DNA of 13,629 bases. It comes from Bacteroidota bacterium. Lineage in GTDB: Bacteria > Bacteroidota > Bacteroidia > Chitinophagales > Chitinophagaceae. Positions within the stretch are counted from its first letter, which is position 1; each line of letters begins with the position of its first letter. The stretch spans positions 1 to 13,629 of the forward strand of contig JAEZCV010000124.1 in assembly GCA_023429985.1 (NCBI GenBank), written 5' to 3'. Of this stretch, positions 1-6,797 are shown piece after piece. The position numbers and the translations under genes were made by a program. The notes under the pieces were generated by a model that was not told the DNA's origin, did not search any database, and saw nothing but the letters and a program-made list of their open reading frames with translations.

Positions 1-135
1 ATGTTGTTCCTGCGGATTTTCGGCAGATTGAAACTCCCTGTTGTTGTTTCAAACATTCCCTTGCGCAGATGGCGCGGATCATATGCCGGAATGCCTCTAT
101 TCGCTTTAATTTATGGATGGCCTTTCGAAATTAAA
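1..135. repeat. Probable degenerate intergenic repeat at the left edge
   Basis: No gene can be assigned downstream of yifB. Read on the minus strand, the stretch contains spaced units resembling ATCCGCGCCATCTGCGC and AATCTGCCGAAAATCCGCAG. These look like the degenerate 'atctgcg / atccgcgg' intergenic repeats that recur in many Bacteroidota genomes; that comparison is from general familiarity, not a search. Both strands have a frame open to the edge, so a partial gene cannot be excluded, but none of the translations is recognisable. Confidence 0.35.
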
Positions 136-162
136 TGCCTGTTTCTTTCTTCATGTTTTTTT

Positions 163-1710
163 TCATCCCGCCCAGTTTTCCCTGTCTAAACTCCGGTATT
201 GAATGGCTTCTGCAAGGTGCTCTGTCCTTATGTTTTCACTTCCCGATAAATCTGCAATGGTTCTCGAAACTTTTAAGATCCTGTCGTAAGCCCTGGCCGA
301 TAAATTCAGTTTTTGCATGGCAACTTTTAAAAGGTTTTGTCCTACGGTATCTATCATACAGATCTCCTTCAACAACCTGCTGCTCATTTGGGCATTACAA
401 TAAATGCCATCATAGCATTTATATCTTTCTTCCTGAAGGCTTCTTGCCCTGATCACTCTTTCCCTGATGATGGCTGAATTTTCCTGCGATGCAATTCCCG
501 ACAACTCTCCAAAGCTTACCGGGGTTACTTCTACATGCAGGTCAATACGATCGAGTAATGGTCCCGAAACTTTGTTCAAATATTTTTGAACTGCTCCTGG
601 CGGACAACTACATTCTCTCTCCGGGTGGTTATAAAATCCGCATGGACAGGGATTCATAGATGCGATCAACATAAAGCTCGCAGGAAAATCCACTGCCACC
701 TTCGCCCGCGAAATGGTAACCTTTCTTTCCTCCATCGGCTGACGCATTACTTCCAGTACCTGCCTTTTAAATTCAGGCAATTCATCCAGGAATAAAACCC
801 CATTATGGGCCAGGGAAATTTCGCCTGGTTGCGGAATGCCACCGCCTCCTACGAGCGCCACATCGCTAATGGTATGGTGCGGACTTCTGAACGGTCGTTT
901 GGAAACGATAGTGGCATTTTCTGGTAGCTTACCGGCAACAGAATGGATTTTGGTGGTTTCAAGTGCTTCCTGCAATCCAAGTGGGGGTAAAATAGTGGGC
1001 AACCGTTTGGCGAGCATGGTCTTACCAGCTCCGGGAGGACCAATCAAGATAGCATTATGTCCGCCGGCAGCGGCAATTTCCAGGGCACGCTTGATGTTTT
1101 CCTGTCCTTTTACTTCCGAGAAGTCTACATCAAAAATGGATTGGGCGTTCATGAATTCATCCCTTGTGTTTACCACCAGCGGTTCAAGAGATTTTTCTCC
1201 CGATTCAAAAAAATCTATCACATCTTTTATGTGTCGAACTCCATAAACTTCCAGGTTATTTACCATCGCGGCTTCGCGTGCGTTGGCTGAGGGAAGTATC
1301 AGGCCTTTAAATTTTTCCTTCCTTGCCTGGATGGCAATGGGTAGGGCGCCTTTTATAGGTCGAATCTCTCCATCAAGACTTAACTCTCCCATGATAACAT
1401 ATTGAGCAACTGCTTCAAAATTTTCAAGCTGTTCCGATGCAGCCAGGATGCCTATGGCAAGTGTAAGATCAAAGGCGCTGCCCGTTTTTTTGATATCAGC
1501 AGGAGCAAGGTTTACAACGATCCTTGTACGTGGAATGGATTTTCCAATAGATTTAAAAGTGCTTTCCACGCGCTGGAAGCTTTCTTTCACCGCGTTATCC
1601 GGAAGTCCAACCAGCATGAATCCCACATTGGTTTCCATCCAGTTCACTTCCACTGTAATGGTAACGGCTTCAACGCCATAAACAGCACTTCCAAAAGTTT
1701 TTACCAACAT
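163..1710 (-). CDS. yifB: YifB/ComM family Mg-chelatase-like AAA+ ATPase
   Basis: A 515-residue protein, the usual full length for this family. The N-terminal 170 residues form the ChlI/Lon-protease-like fold typical of YifB. The AAA+ core follows: Walker A GPPGAGKT at about 224-231, the family signature RPFRSPHHTIS at about 272-282, Walker B VLFLDEL at about 305-311, a cysteine cluster (MNPCPCGF then ECSCPPG) at about 352-373, and LLDRIDLHVEV at about 386-396. A Mg-chelatase C-terminal helical domain ends the protein. In naturally competent bacteria the orthologue ComM is a hexameric helicase that promotes branch migration during integration of transformed DNA; in many Bacteroidota its role is untested. 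A TTG lies immediately upstream of the ATG at 1710; I prefer the ATG, which gives MLVKTFGSAVYG, the conserved N-terminus. The gene is intact. No strong terminator is visible after the stop. Confidence 0.95.
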   Translation of the reverse strand: MLVKTFGSAVYGVEAVTITVEVNWMETNVGFMLVGLPDNAVKESFQRVESTFKSIGKSIPRTRIVVNLAPADIKKTGSAFDLTLAIGILAASEQLENFEAVAQYVIMGELSLDGEIRPIKGALPIAIQARKEKFKGLILPSANAREAAMVNNLEVYGVRHIKDVIDFFESGEKSLEPLVVNTRDEFMNAQSIFDVDFSEVKGQENIKRALEIAAAGGHNAILIGPPGAGKTMLAKRLPTILPPLGLQEALETTKIHSVAGKLPENATIVSKRPFRSPHHTISDVALVGGGGIPQPGEISLAHNGVLFLDELPEFKRQVLEVMRQPMEERKVTISRAKVAVDFPASFMLIASMNPCPCGFYNHPERECSCPPGAVQKYLNKVSGPLLDRIDLHVEVTPVSFGELSGIASQENSAIIRERVIRARSLQEERYKCYDGIYCNAQMSSRLLKEICMIDTVGQNLLKVAMQKLNLSARAYDRILKVSRTIADLSGSENIRTEHLAEAIQYRSLDRENWAG

Positions 1711-1885
1711 CAAATGAAAGAATGAAAATCAATTGAAGAAAGCTGGGGGTTTTATGGATTTATTCTGATGAAAAAAACTTTAGCTATTGATGTTTTGTCT
1801 AAAGAATATTTGGATATACAATCAAGCAATTGAAATATAAATGGGATAAAAAGCAATTCATTGAGAGGAAGACATATTTATCAAT

Positions 1886-2074
1886 ATGAAGAAAACCTTT
1901 ATTGTTATTCTAACCCTATTATTCATGGTATGGTCTGTTGTTGGTCATATCGTTGCTGATTATACAACCAATCCATCATTTGGTGACTTCTGTGAATATT
2001 CAGCTTATGTTACCCTTATTGCAGTCTTTATTGGTTGGTATTACCTGTGGAAGACCCAGAATCGTAGAAAATAA
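1886..2074 (+). CDS. Small two-helix membrane protein, unknown function
   Basis: A 62-residue hypothetical protein. A first hydrophobic segment spans about residues 4-24 (after MKKT) and a second about 41-55, ending in a basic tail (KTQNRRK). This suggests a two-helix inner-membrane protein, or an uncleaved signal segment plus one helix. No catalytic motif or known family is recognisable. It stands alone between divergently transcribed yifB and a convergent lipoprotein pseudogene, and a clear intrinsic terminator starts 6 bp after its stop codon, which supports it as a real single-gene transcription unit. A near-consensus Bacteroidota -7 element (AATATTTG at 1805-1812) lies upstream, with a TTG 15 bp before it, so promoter evidence is weak. 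Confidence 0.6.
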   Translation: MKKTFIVILTLLFMVWSVVGHIVADYTTNPSFGDFCEYSAYVTLIAVFIGWYYLWKTQNRRK

Positions 2075-2079
2075 TATCC

Positions 2080-2107
2080 AGACCATTCAAATGATGGTCT
2101 TTTTTTT
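2080..2107 (+). terminator. Intrinsic terminator of the small membrane-protein gene
   Basis: A perfect 7-bp stem, AGACCAT (2080-2086) and ATGGTCT (2094-2100), encloses a 7-nt loop and runs into an eight-T tract (2100-2107). It begins 6 bp after the stop codon of the 62-residue protein. Confidence 0.75.
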
Positions 2108-2215
2108 CCGAAAACTTGTAAGAAAGACCATGGGTTGTTGGTCAATTGTCAAATTGAAGGAAAAGTATCAAAGAAAGAATTTATTGCCATAACTATATAT
2201 TTAAACCTATAAACG

Positions 2216-2244
2216 AAAAAACCTTGAGTTTAACCCAAGGTTTT
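2216..2244 (-). terminator. Intrinsic terminator of the minus-strand lipoprotein pseudogene
   Basis: A perfect 9-bp stem pairs AAAACCTTG (2218-2226) with CAAGGTTTT (2236-2244) around a 9-nt loop. Read on the minus strand it ends in six T residues (A run 2216-2221), and it lies about 36 bp beyond the last stop codon of the lipoprotein frame. The T tract is weaker in the plus direction, so minus-strand termination is favoured. Confidence 0.65.
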
Positions 2245-2279
2245 ACAAACAAACCATGATAACGTCAAATGGTCTAAGC

Positions 2280-3423
2280 TTATAAGTAAACCATCTTTGT
2301 ATAATTCAGAGGAGTACCACCTGTTATCACCCCCCCGGTTGCGTCTAAAAATGTGAAAGACCACCAAAGTTGATATTTCCAAGTGACTTTGAATTTCTTG
2401 TGACCTACTCTAAGGGGCATTCCCTTATGAGTGGAAGTGTAGGCCCGTCTTTTAACTGGTCTGTCAAGATAAGTGCAATCAAGGTAAGTTTCGTCAGGCA
2501 CCGCAGCAGGGGTTACGAAGTCCATAAGTATTGGGTGAAAATGGATGTGGGTTCCAAACTTCATATGGCTCCCAACAATGCTTCATTGTGACACCACATG
2601 AAGAATTATCACCTAATGGAATATATTTATTCATACAGTTCCCTAAGGATTCCGCTGGTTCGCTACCGCCCCCACCTACACCGGGGTCACAATCACTTCC
2701 AAATGAACTTAAACGTGTGCCTGTAGCAGCACAACCGGTGCAATATGTACCTAACAACTCTGTATCTGTTTCAACAGTTCCATCCAAATAATAAGTTGTA
2801 CGAACTAACCACAAAGTCTTACAGTTTTCGTTCCCTTCCATCTGACCTTCTTCATTAATTGGACTAAGATGATATGTATCGGTAAGTTCTCCATCTTCGT
2901 AAATCTCTTCCTGAAAAAAATTGTCATCTAACGTGTTATTTGCTATAACTCCGGTATACGAATTCGAATCAGAATTAAAAATTTCATCTAATTTATGGTC
3001 TACAAAACTTTTAGATAAGTCTGTGTAAAAGGTAAAATATTGACCGTAGGTTATTTGACCATTTTCAGATGTAAAACAAGCTTTGTAAAAGGTGTTTGTA
3101 TACTCTGGCACAGATGGGTTCTTGTATGTTGCAAGGTCACAAAAAATCAAGTCAATGCTATCGGTCAAAGGGACGACTATAATATTAGAATCAGAGAGAT
3201 TGGCTAATAATGTATCGATTTTACTAGCTTGATGAGTTGAAATTGTGTCCTGATAGTCTTCCAGATAGGATTCAATTTATGCATATAATCTTCCCCCGCT
3301 TTGCTGATTTTCAACAGAGTTTGGGCTTTCTTCTACATTGGTGCCTTTCCAGTCCGGTTTACGACATGAGAATAGAAATACTAAAATACACACAAGGGAT
3401 AACAACTTTACAGTACTTTTCAT
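2280..3423 (-). pseudogene. Broken secreted lipoprotein gene (in-frame stop plus frameshift)
   Basis: The minus strand reads as one interrupted gene. ATG at 3423 (a second ATG lies 5 bp upstream, out of frame) opens MKSTVKLLSLVCILVFLFSC, a lipoprotein signal peptide with lipobox cysteine at residue 20. After 48 codons comes TAA (3277-3279). The same frame then continues uninterrupted and coding-like (IESYLEDYQDTIST..., with a glycine run at CDPGVGGGGSEP) to a stop at 2494-2496. From about 2500-2560 the coding signal moves to another frame (VPDETYLDCTYLDRPVK... TPLNYTKMVYL) that stops at 2280. The shift fits one extra base in the present sequence, or two missing ones. Repaired, the product would be about 380 residues: an outer-membrane-anchored lipoprotein with several cysteine pairs (CTGCAA, CCGA). 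No family is recognised. Two independent lesions favour decay over a single sequencing error. A terminator lies just downstream. A shorter product starting with TTG at 3168 is possible but would lack the export signal. Confidence 0.7.
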
Positions 3424-3528
3424 TTCATTTGGTTTTTTTATATGGTTGACTTTATAAACCCAAATATCAAGAAGGCACTTTATAAAAAAATATATTTATG
3501 TTAGCAAATGAAAATTAGATGTTAAGAC

Positions 3529-3957
3529 ATGAAAATACCCACATCAATTGACGAAAAGCTGAATGCTTTTGCCAAAAGACACAACGCAGAAATATATACA
3601 AGGGAAATCGGAGCTGATAGCAAGCCAGTTTTTGAGGCGGAAATAAGAAAAATTCTCTGGGATGACGCAATGTTTTCAAAAGCAATTTTTATAATTCCGG
3701 CACAACTTTTTGATGACAAATCGGCTTCAAATTCGTGGAGCTTTACAATTAATGCTTCTCTTAATGAAGACCGTCCGGGTGAAGTGCCATTCTGGACAAA
3801 AGACTTGTTAGAAGAAGTGCCTTTTCAGGAAATTGAAGAACACATAGACCACTTGCTTAACGAAGCAGAACACCTGCTTGCCGCAGTTCGGAAGGAAGAT
3901 ATGCGTCTTACTTGGGGTTATTATGAAGGGCCTGATGGTCGCATTGAGTTTAGTTAA
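3529..3957 (+). CDS. Hypothetical protein, first member of a tandem paralogue pair
   Basis: A soluble protein of 142 residues, acidic, with no signal peptide or transmembrane segment. No known family is recognised. It aligns along its length with the product of the gene at 4269. Shared features are IDxKLxxFAxxH at the start, an E-(I/V)-R-x-I-x-W block near 38-45, S-x-W-(S/T)-F-x-I-x-A near 70, a proline followed by a tryptophan near 87-88, and a C-terminal helix EIExxxDxLLxEAE that probably packs or dimerises. Identity is only moderate by eye, so the duplication is old. ATG at 3529 is the first in frame. The upstream region is divergent with the lipoprotein pseudogene, so the pair may be autonomously expressed. 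Two related small proteins side by side recall immunity-protein or accessory arrays, but nothing in the sequence proves this. Confidence 0.75.
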   Translation: MKIPTSIDEKLNAFAKRHNAEIYTREIGADSKPVFEAEIRKILWDDAMFSKAIFIIPAQLFDDKSASNSWSFTINASLNEDRPGEVPFWTKDLLEEVPFQEIEEHIDHLLNEAEHLLAAVRKEDMRLTWGYYEGPDGRIEFS

Positions 3958-3979
3958 TTACCATCGGGTTCACCTAATT

Positions 3980-4036
3980 TCTTGCTTTTTCTTTGTTTTG
4001 TGGGGGTATTGATTTTGATAGCTAACCGATTGTTTT
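3980..4036. repeat. Conserved 3' tail, copy 1 (direct repeat)
   Basis: Starting 22 bp after the stop of the first paralogue, TCTTGCTTTTTCTTTGTTTT then GTGGGG is nearly identical to the segment after the second paralogue (4679-4736). A less conserved stretch follows and ends with a shared GATTGTTTTT. Conservation of non-coding DNA next to strongly diverged coding regions is unexpected. Confidence 0.7.
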
Positions 4037-4087
4037 TCAGTTCTAACACAAAGATAAATAAACATTGTCCCAACATTTACATAACAA

Positions 4088-4145
4088 CATCACTAATAGT
4101 ATGGTGCGGACTTCTAAATGGTCGTTTGGAAACGATGGTGGCATT
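4088..4145 (-). pseudogene. Orphan 58-bp fragment of a divergent yifB
   Basis: The segment matches positions 861-918 inside the yifB gene of this window at 53 of 58 positions. Read on the minus strand both encode the same residues, NATIVSKRPFRSPHHTISDV, around the family signature RPFRSPHHTIS. All five differences (at 865, 871, 889, 892 and 910 of the intact gene) fall in third codon positions and are synonymous. The parent was therefore a functional yifB under selection, not a recent neutral copy of the resident one. Weak similarity continues to about 4153 (CCAG then AATGCC) with two bases missing, breaking the frame. No flanking yifB sequence is seen, so this is a non-functional remnant. 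Confidence 0.75.
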
Positions 4146-4268
4146 CTGGAAAGAACAAAAACCTGTTTAAATAAACTTGAGGTTTTCTGAAAATATTAGG
4201 TAGAAAAAAACTTGTTTGCTGAGATAAGGGAAAACGCAAATATGATAATAACAGTTTATTAAAATGCT

Positions 4269-4676
4269 ATGCAAAGATTTGAGAACATTGATCCTAAACT
4301 TATCCAGTTTGCTGAAGAGCATCATGGACAAATTAGAAAAGATGGATTCTATTTTGGTGATAAACCTGATGAAAACATTGAAGTAAGAACGATTTTTTGG
4401 AAAGAAGGTGTGATTGTTAAAGACCTAAGTATTCATCCACTGTATGATTCAGGTACTTCTGACGATTCCTTATGGACATTTGTAATTTCTGCACATTATT
4501 CAGAAGATGATGAACGCTATCCACATGTATTACCATCATGGCATGAAATCCTTTTGCGTGATGTCAAATTGGTTGAAATAGAAAATCAACTTGACCGACT
4601 CTTAAAGGAAACCGCTGAAAAACTGGGTGCTATTGGATTCGATGATTTAATCGTCAAACCCTTCTTTACTTCATAA
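4269..4676 (+). CDS. Hypothetical protein, second member of the tandem paralogue pair
   Basis: A soluble acidic protein of 135 residues, related to the product of the gene at 3529: IDPKLIQFAEEHH at the N-terminus, EVRTIFWKEG near 38, SLWTFVISAH near 68, PSWHEILL near 89 and EIENQLDRLLKETAEKLGA near 102. The C-terminal tails differ between the two. No signal peptide, TM segment or catalytic motif is visible, and no function can be assigned. The start is ATG at 4269; another ATG lies 5 bp upstream out of frame. About 310 bp separate the paralogues, containing the copy-1 tail and the yifB fragment. The DNA after its stop repeats the copy-1 tail, so the duplicated unit appears to have been gene plus tail. 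Confidence 0.75.
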   Translation: MQRFENIDPKLIQFAEEHHGQIRKDGFYFGDKPDENIEVRTIFWKEGVIVKDLSIHPLYDSGTSDDSLWTFVISAHYSEDDERYPHVLPSWHEILLRDVKLVEIENQLDRLLKETAEKLGAIGFDDLIVKPFFTS

Positions 4677-4678
4677 AA

Positions 4679-4736
4679 TCTTGCTTTTTCTTTGTTTTTG
4701 TGGGGTGGTAATTCGATGAATAACAGATTGTTTTTT
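4679..4736. repeat. Conserved 3' tail, copy 2 (direct repeat)
   Basis: TCTTGCTTTTTCTTTGTTTT followed by TGTGGGG begins 2 bp after the stop of the second paralogue and matches 3980-4036 after the first. The order of conserved blocks, including the closing GATTGTTTTT, is the same. It could be a shared 3' UTR element or a recombination boundary; it does not form an obvious terminator hairpin. Confidence 0.7.
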
Positions 4737-4794
4737 AAAAACCTGATGATAAGCTGTATTGGGAGGCGTATTTTCCTCGAAGTTTTTTATTTTT

Positions 4795-4822
4795 TTGCAT
4801 TTATAAGAATTTATTAAATTTA
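4795..4822 (+). promoter_or_regulatory. Candidate Bacteroidota-type promoter of the two-TM protein gene
   Basis: TTG at 4795-4797 (within TTTTTTG) and TAAATTTA at 4815-4822 are separated by 17 bp. The second matches the Bacteroidota -7 consensus TAnnTTTG at all but the last base, and the pair sits just upstream of the ATG at 4838. The region is very AT-rich, so chance matches are likely. Confidence 0.3.
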
Positions 4823-4837
4823 TTTACAAAGAAAAAT

Positions 4838-5206
4838 ATGCGCAAGTATAGAATCATTTCGGGCGTGGTTTTGTTATTACTTGCAGCCATCACATTTTTC
4901 TCACGGAAGGGAGAATGGAAGTTTACCCCGGTGATGTATTTTTTAAATACGTTTACCTTATTTGCCCTGGGTGTTTATTATCTCTTATTCAATAAAAAGA
5001 AAGATGTAATTATTGATCAGAATTTGCTGGTGATTAAAAAGGGAAATAAAAAACTTAAAGAACTGGATCTTACCACAACAAACAGGATTGTTCATGGGTA
5101 TAAAAGCATGAAGATCATTTTCAGGGACTTCACTGAAACATTACATTTTTCTGATTTTAACGAAGCGGCTGTTCAAAAACTTAGATCTCTGCAGATGAAT
5201 GGTTGA
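4838..5206 (+). CDS. Two-TM protein with a small cytosolic domain, unknown function
   Basis: A 122-residue protein. Hydrophobic helices span about 6-22 (IISGVVLLLLAAITFF) and about 34-51 (MYFLNTFTLFALGVYYLLF), forming a hairpin. The remaining 70 residues alternate short strands and end in a helix (FSDFNEAAVQKLRSLQ). The pattern of an N-terminal two-helix hairpin plus a beta-rich cytosolic domain with a final helix is reminiscent of bacterial PH-like membrane proteins, but no specific motif confirms it. Function unknown. The gene stands alone, preceded by a candidate promoter and followed by about 130 bp with no recognisable element before the next small gene. Confidence 0.7.
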   Translation: MRKYRIISGVVLLLLAAITFFSRKGEWKFTPVMYFLNTFTLFALGVYYLLFNKKKDVIIDQNLLVIKKGNKKLKELDLTTTNRIVHGYKSMKIIFRDFTETLHFSDFNEAAVQKLRSLQMNG

Positions 5207-5334
5207 GATATTTCTCCCCAGAATTTCAGCTTTCTGATGAATCCTTTATTTTAGCTATCTCCCTGCTTATTAATTCATTTATCCCAATATGTCCCAACGG
5301 CAAAGCTTTTGCATAATAAGGGCAAAAGGAAGTT

Positions 5335-5502
5335 ATGAAACAGATTCATTCTTTATGGTTCCCGGCCCTGGCACTTATGGTAACCTTCAGCTCATGTGAG
5401 GTAATTGGTGGGATTTTTAAGGCCGGTTTCTGGACAGCCATTATTCTTGTGGTAATAGTAGTTGTATTGATCATCTGGCTGTTAAACCGCTTCCGGAAGT
5501 AA
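5335..5502 (+). CDS. Short lipoprotein/TM protein (often misnamed phosphatidate cytidylyltransferase)
   Basis: A 55-residue protein beginning at ATG 5335 and ending at TAA 5500-5502. An N-terminal signal-like segment ends in a lipobox-like TFSSC (cysteine 21), followed by EVIGGIFKAGFW and a strongly hydrophobic helix at about 33-50, closing with the basic NRFRK. Proteins of this size carrying SSCEV-GGIFKAG plus one helix are, to my recollection, widespread in Bacteroidota and commonly carry a misleading 'phosphatidate cytidylyltransferase' label. They lack every motif of that enzyme and are far too short. AGGAAG lies just before the ATG, one of the few Shine-Dalgarno-like sites in the window. 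Role unknown; a small envelope protein is the safe description. Confidence 0.75.
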   Translation: MKQIHSLWFPALALMVTFSSCEVIGGIFKAGFWTAIILVVIVVVLIIWLLNRFRK

Positions 5503-5522
5503 TATTTTTCTACCCTGTTTTT

Positions 5523-5543
5523 CTTTTGTAATTTTTACAAAAG
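5523..5543. promoter_or_regulatory. Perfect inverted repeat upstream of the VOC/T3PKS operon
   Basis: CTTTTGTAA (5523-5531) and TTACAAAAG (5535-5543) form a perfect 9-bp inverted repeat around TTT, ending 6 bp before the ATG of the VOC gene. Symmetry and position suit a repressor operator or a 5' mRNA hairpin. TAATTTTT inside it also resembles a -7 element. No regulator gene is adjacent. Confidence 0.4.
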
Positions 5544-5549
5544 CATACC

Positions 5550-5930
5550 ATGAACACACATGCCATTAACTGGTTTGAAATTCCGGTTACGGATTTTGAC
5601 CGCGCCAAAAAATTTTACCAGTCCATTTATGATTTCGAAATGCCTGAAACAAAAATGGATGAAGTAAGAATGGGATTTTTTATGCACGATATGGAAAATG
5701 GTGGACGTGGTGGTGCCATTGTACATCATCCCAACCTCATGAAGCCGGGAAAAATGGGCACACTGGTTTATCTCAACGGAGAGCCCGACCTGAATACAAT
5801 TTTAGAACGTGTAGAAGTAAACGGAGGTAAGGTTTTGCATCAAAAATCGCTTATTGCAGATAATATGGGTTACTGGGCCATGTTTGAAGATACAGAAGGT
5901 AATTATGTAGGACTTCACTCCATGCAATAG
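5550..5930 (+). CDS. VOC (glyoxalase/bleomycin-resistance-like) family protein
   Basis: A 126-residue single-domain cytosolic protein made of two VOC beta-alpha-beta-beta-beta modules. The first begins HAINWFEIPVTDFDRAKKFYQ, the standard opening strand and helix. The second begins at about 67 (MGTLVYLNGEPDLNTIL) and ends in the typical MFEDTEGNYVGLHS strand. Likely metal ligands are His4 or Glu10 of the first strand and Glu/His positions in the last, but the set cannot be fixed without a structure. Members include glyoxalases, dioxygenases, epimerases and antibiotic-binding proteins, so the substrate is open. The gene lies 12 bp upstream of the prenyltransferase gene on the same strand and may be the first gene of the operon, although VOC proteins are common and the link could be incidental. 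Confidence 0.85.
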   Translation: MNTHAINWFEIPVTDFDRAKKFYQSIYDFEMPETKMDEVRMGFFMHDMENGGRGGAIVHHPNLMKPGKMGTLVYLNGEPDLNTILERVEVNGGKVLHQKSLIADNMGYWAMFEDTEGNYVGLHSMQ

Positions 5931-5942
5931 CCTTCATCACCC

Positions 5943-6797
5943 ATGACCATACATCGATCTACTTTTCAACTGCTGCGATTTCATTTTTCATTCTTCCTTC
6001 TGCCTGTTTATTTATTTGCACTCAGCCAGGCTAAGGAAATAAATGTTTTTGCGGCCGTTTTAACAGCTATTATCTGGCACCTGCTGGTGTATCCTTCCAG
6101 TAATGGATATAATTCTTATATGGACCGCGATGAAACGCCTGTGGGAGGATTAGAGAAGCCACTTCAACCTACAAAACAACTCTATTATTTTACCGTTGCT
6201 ATGGACCTGCTGGCAGTTAGCTTGTCCTTCCTCGTTAGTTATTGGCTTGTCCTGGGTACTATCATCTACATTCTTGCTTCAAGGGCATATAGTTTCAGGG
6301 GCATAAGACTAAAGAAATTACCCCTGACTGGTTTTCTTACTGTTTTTATTTTGCAGGGCGCTCACGTGTATTATTTTAGTGTGCGCGCTATCGATAGCTT
6401 TAATTCACCCATGGATCCATTACCTCCCATCATTGCCAGCCTGCTTATTGGCGCATTATACCCATTAACCCAGGTTTATCAGCATGAGGCAGATGAAAAG
6501 GATGGAGTAAGAACCATCAGCATGTTGCTGGGCAAAATGGGAAGTTTTGTTTTTAGCATGATACTGTTTATTTCAGCAACATTTTTAATGTTTTTGCTGA
6601 TGAAAAAACAGGAAAACCTTACAGTATTTTATTATTTCCTGCTCATCATGCTGCCGGTGGTATCTTTTTTTCTGTATTGGATGGTGCTTGTGTGGAGAAA
6701 ACCCGAAAAGGCTGATTTCAGGAACAGTACCATCATGAATATCACGGCAACACTCTGCACAACCGCTTTTTTTATATTGCTTAATTTTTATGCTTGA
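5943..6797 (+). CDS. UbiA-family membrane prenyltransferase
   Basis: A polytopic protein of 284 residues with about eight hydrophobic helices, the family's usual size. Two aspartate-rich regions are visible: NGYNSYMDRDE at about 54-64 (Asn57, Asp61, Asp63) and HEADEKDGVRT at about 181-191 (Asp184, Asp187, Arg190), which in UbiA enzymes bind Mg-diphosphate of the prenyl donor. The first motif deviates slightly from canonical NDxxDxxxD. Family chemistry is transfer of a polyprenyl group to an aromatic or other hydrophobic acceptor at the inner membrane. Its stop codon overlaps the start of the type III polyketide synthase by 4 bp, so coupled translation is likely, and the acceptor may be that enzyme's phenolic or pyrone product. 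Other roles, such as quinone or haem-type prenylation, cannot be excluded. The start is ATG at 5943, 12 bp after the VOC gene. Confidence 0.88.
   Translation: MTIHRSTFQLLRFHFSFFLLPVYLFALSQAKEINVFAAVLTAIIWHLLVYPSSNGYNSYMDRDETPVGGLEKPLQPTKQLYYFTVAMDLLAVSLSFLVSYWLVLGTIIYILASRAYSFRGIRLKKLPLTGFLTVFILQGAHVYYFSVRAIDSFNSPMDPLPPIIASLLIGALYPLTQVYQHEADEKDGVRTISMLLGKMGSFVFSMILFISATFLMFLLMKKQENLTVFYYFLLIMLPVVSFFLYWMVLVWRKPEKADFRNSTIMNITATLCTTAFFILLNFYA

Noticed and set aside
836..1246. Long plus-strand open frame opposite yifB
   Set aside because: It is the antisense shadow of the well-conserved YifB AAA+ core and has no protein-family features of its own.
3982..4170. Plus-strand open frame across the tail repeat and the yifB fragment
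   Set aside because: Its protein-like resemblance to another plus-strand frame at 836-1246 comes only from the antisense of the yifB fragment; the minus strand is the original coding sense.
3980..4736. Integron-type attC sites in the repeated tails
   Set aside because: I looked for paired core sites (RYYYAAC/GTTRRRY) and a foldable stem and found no convincing set.
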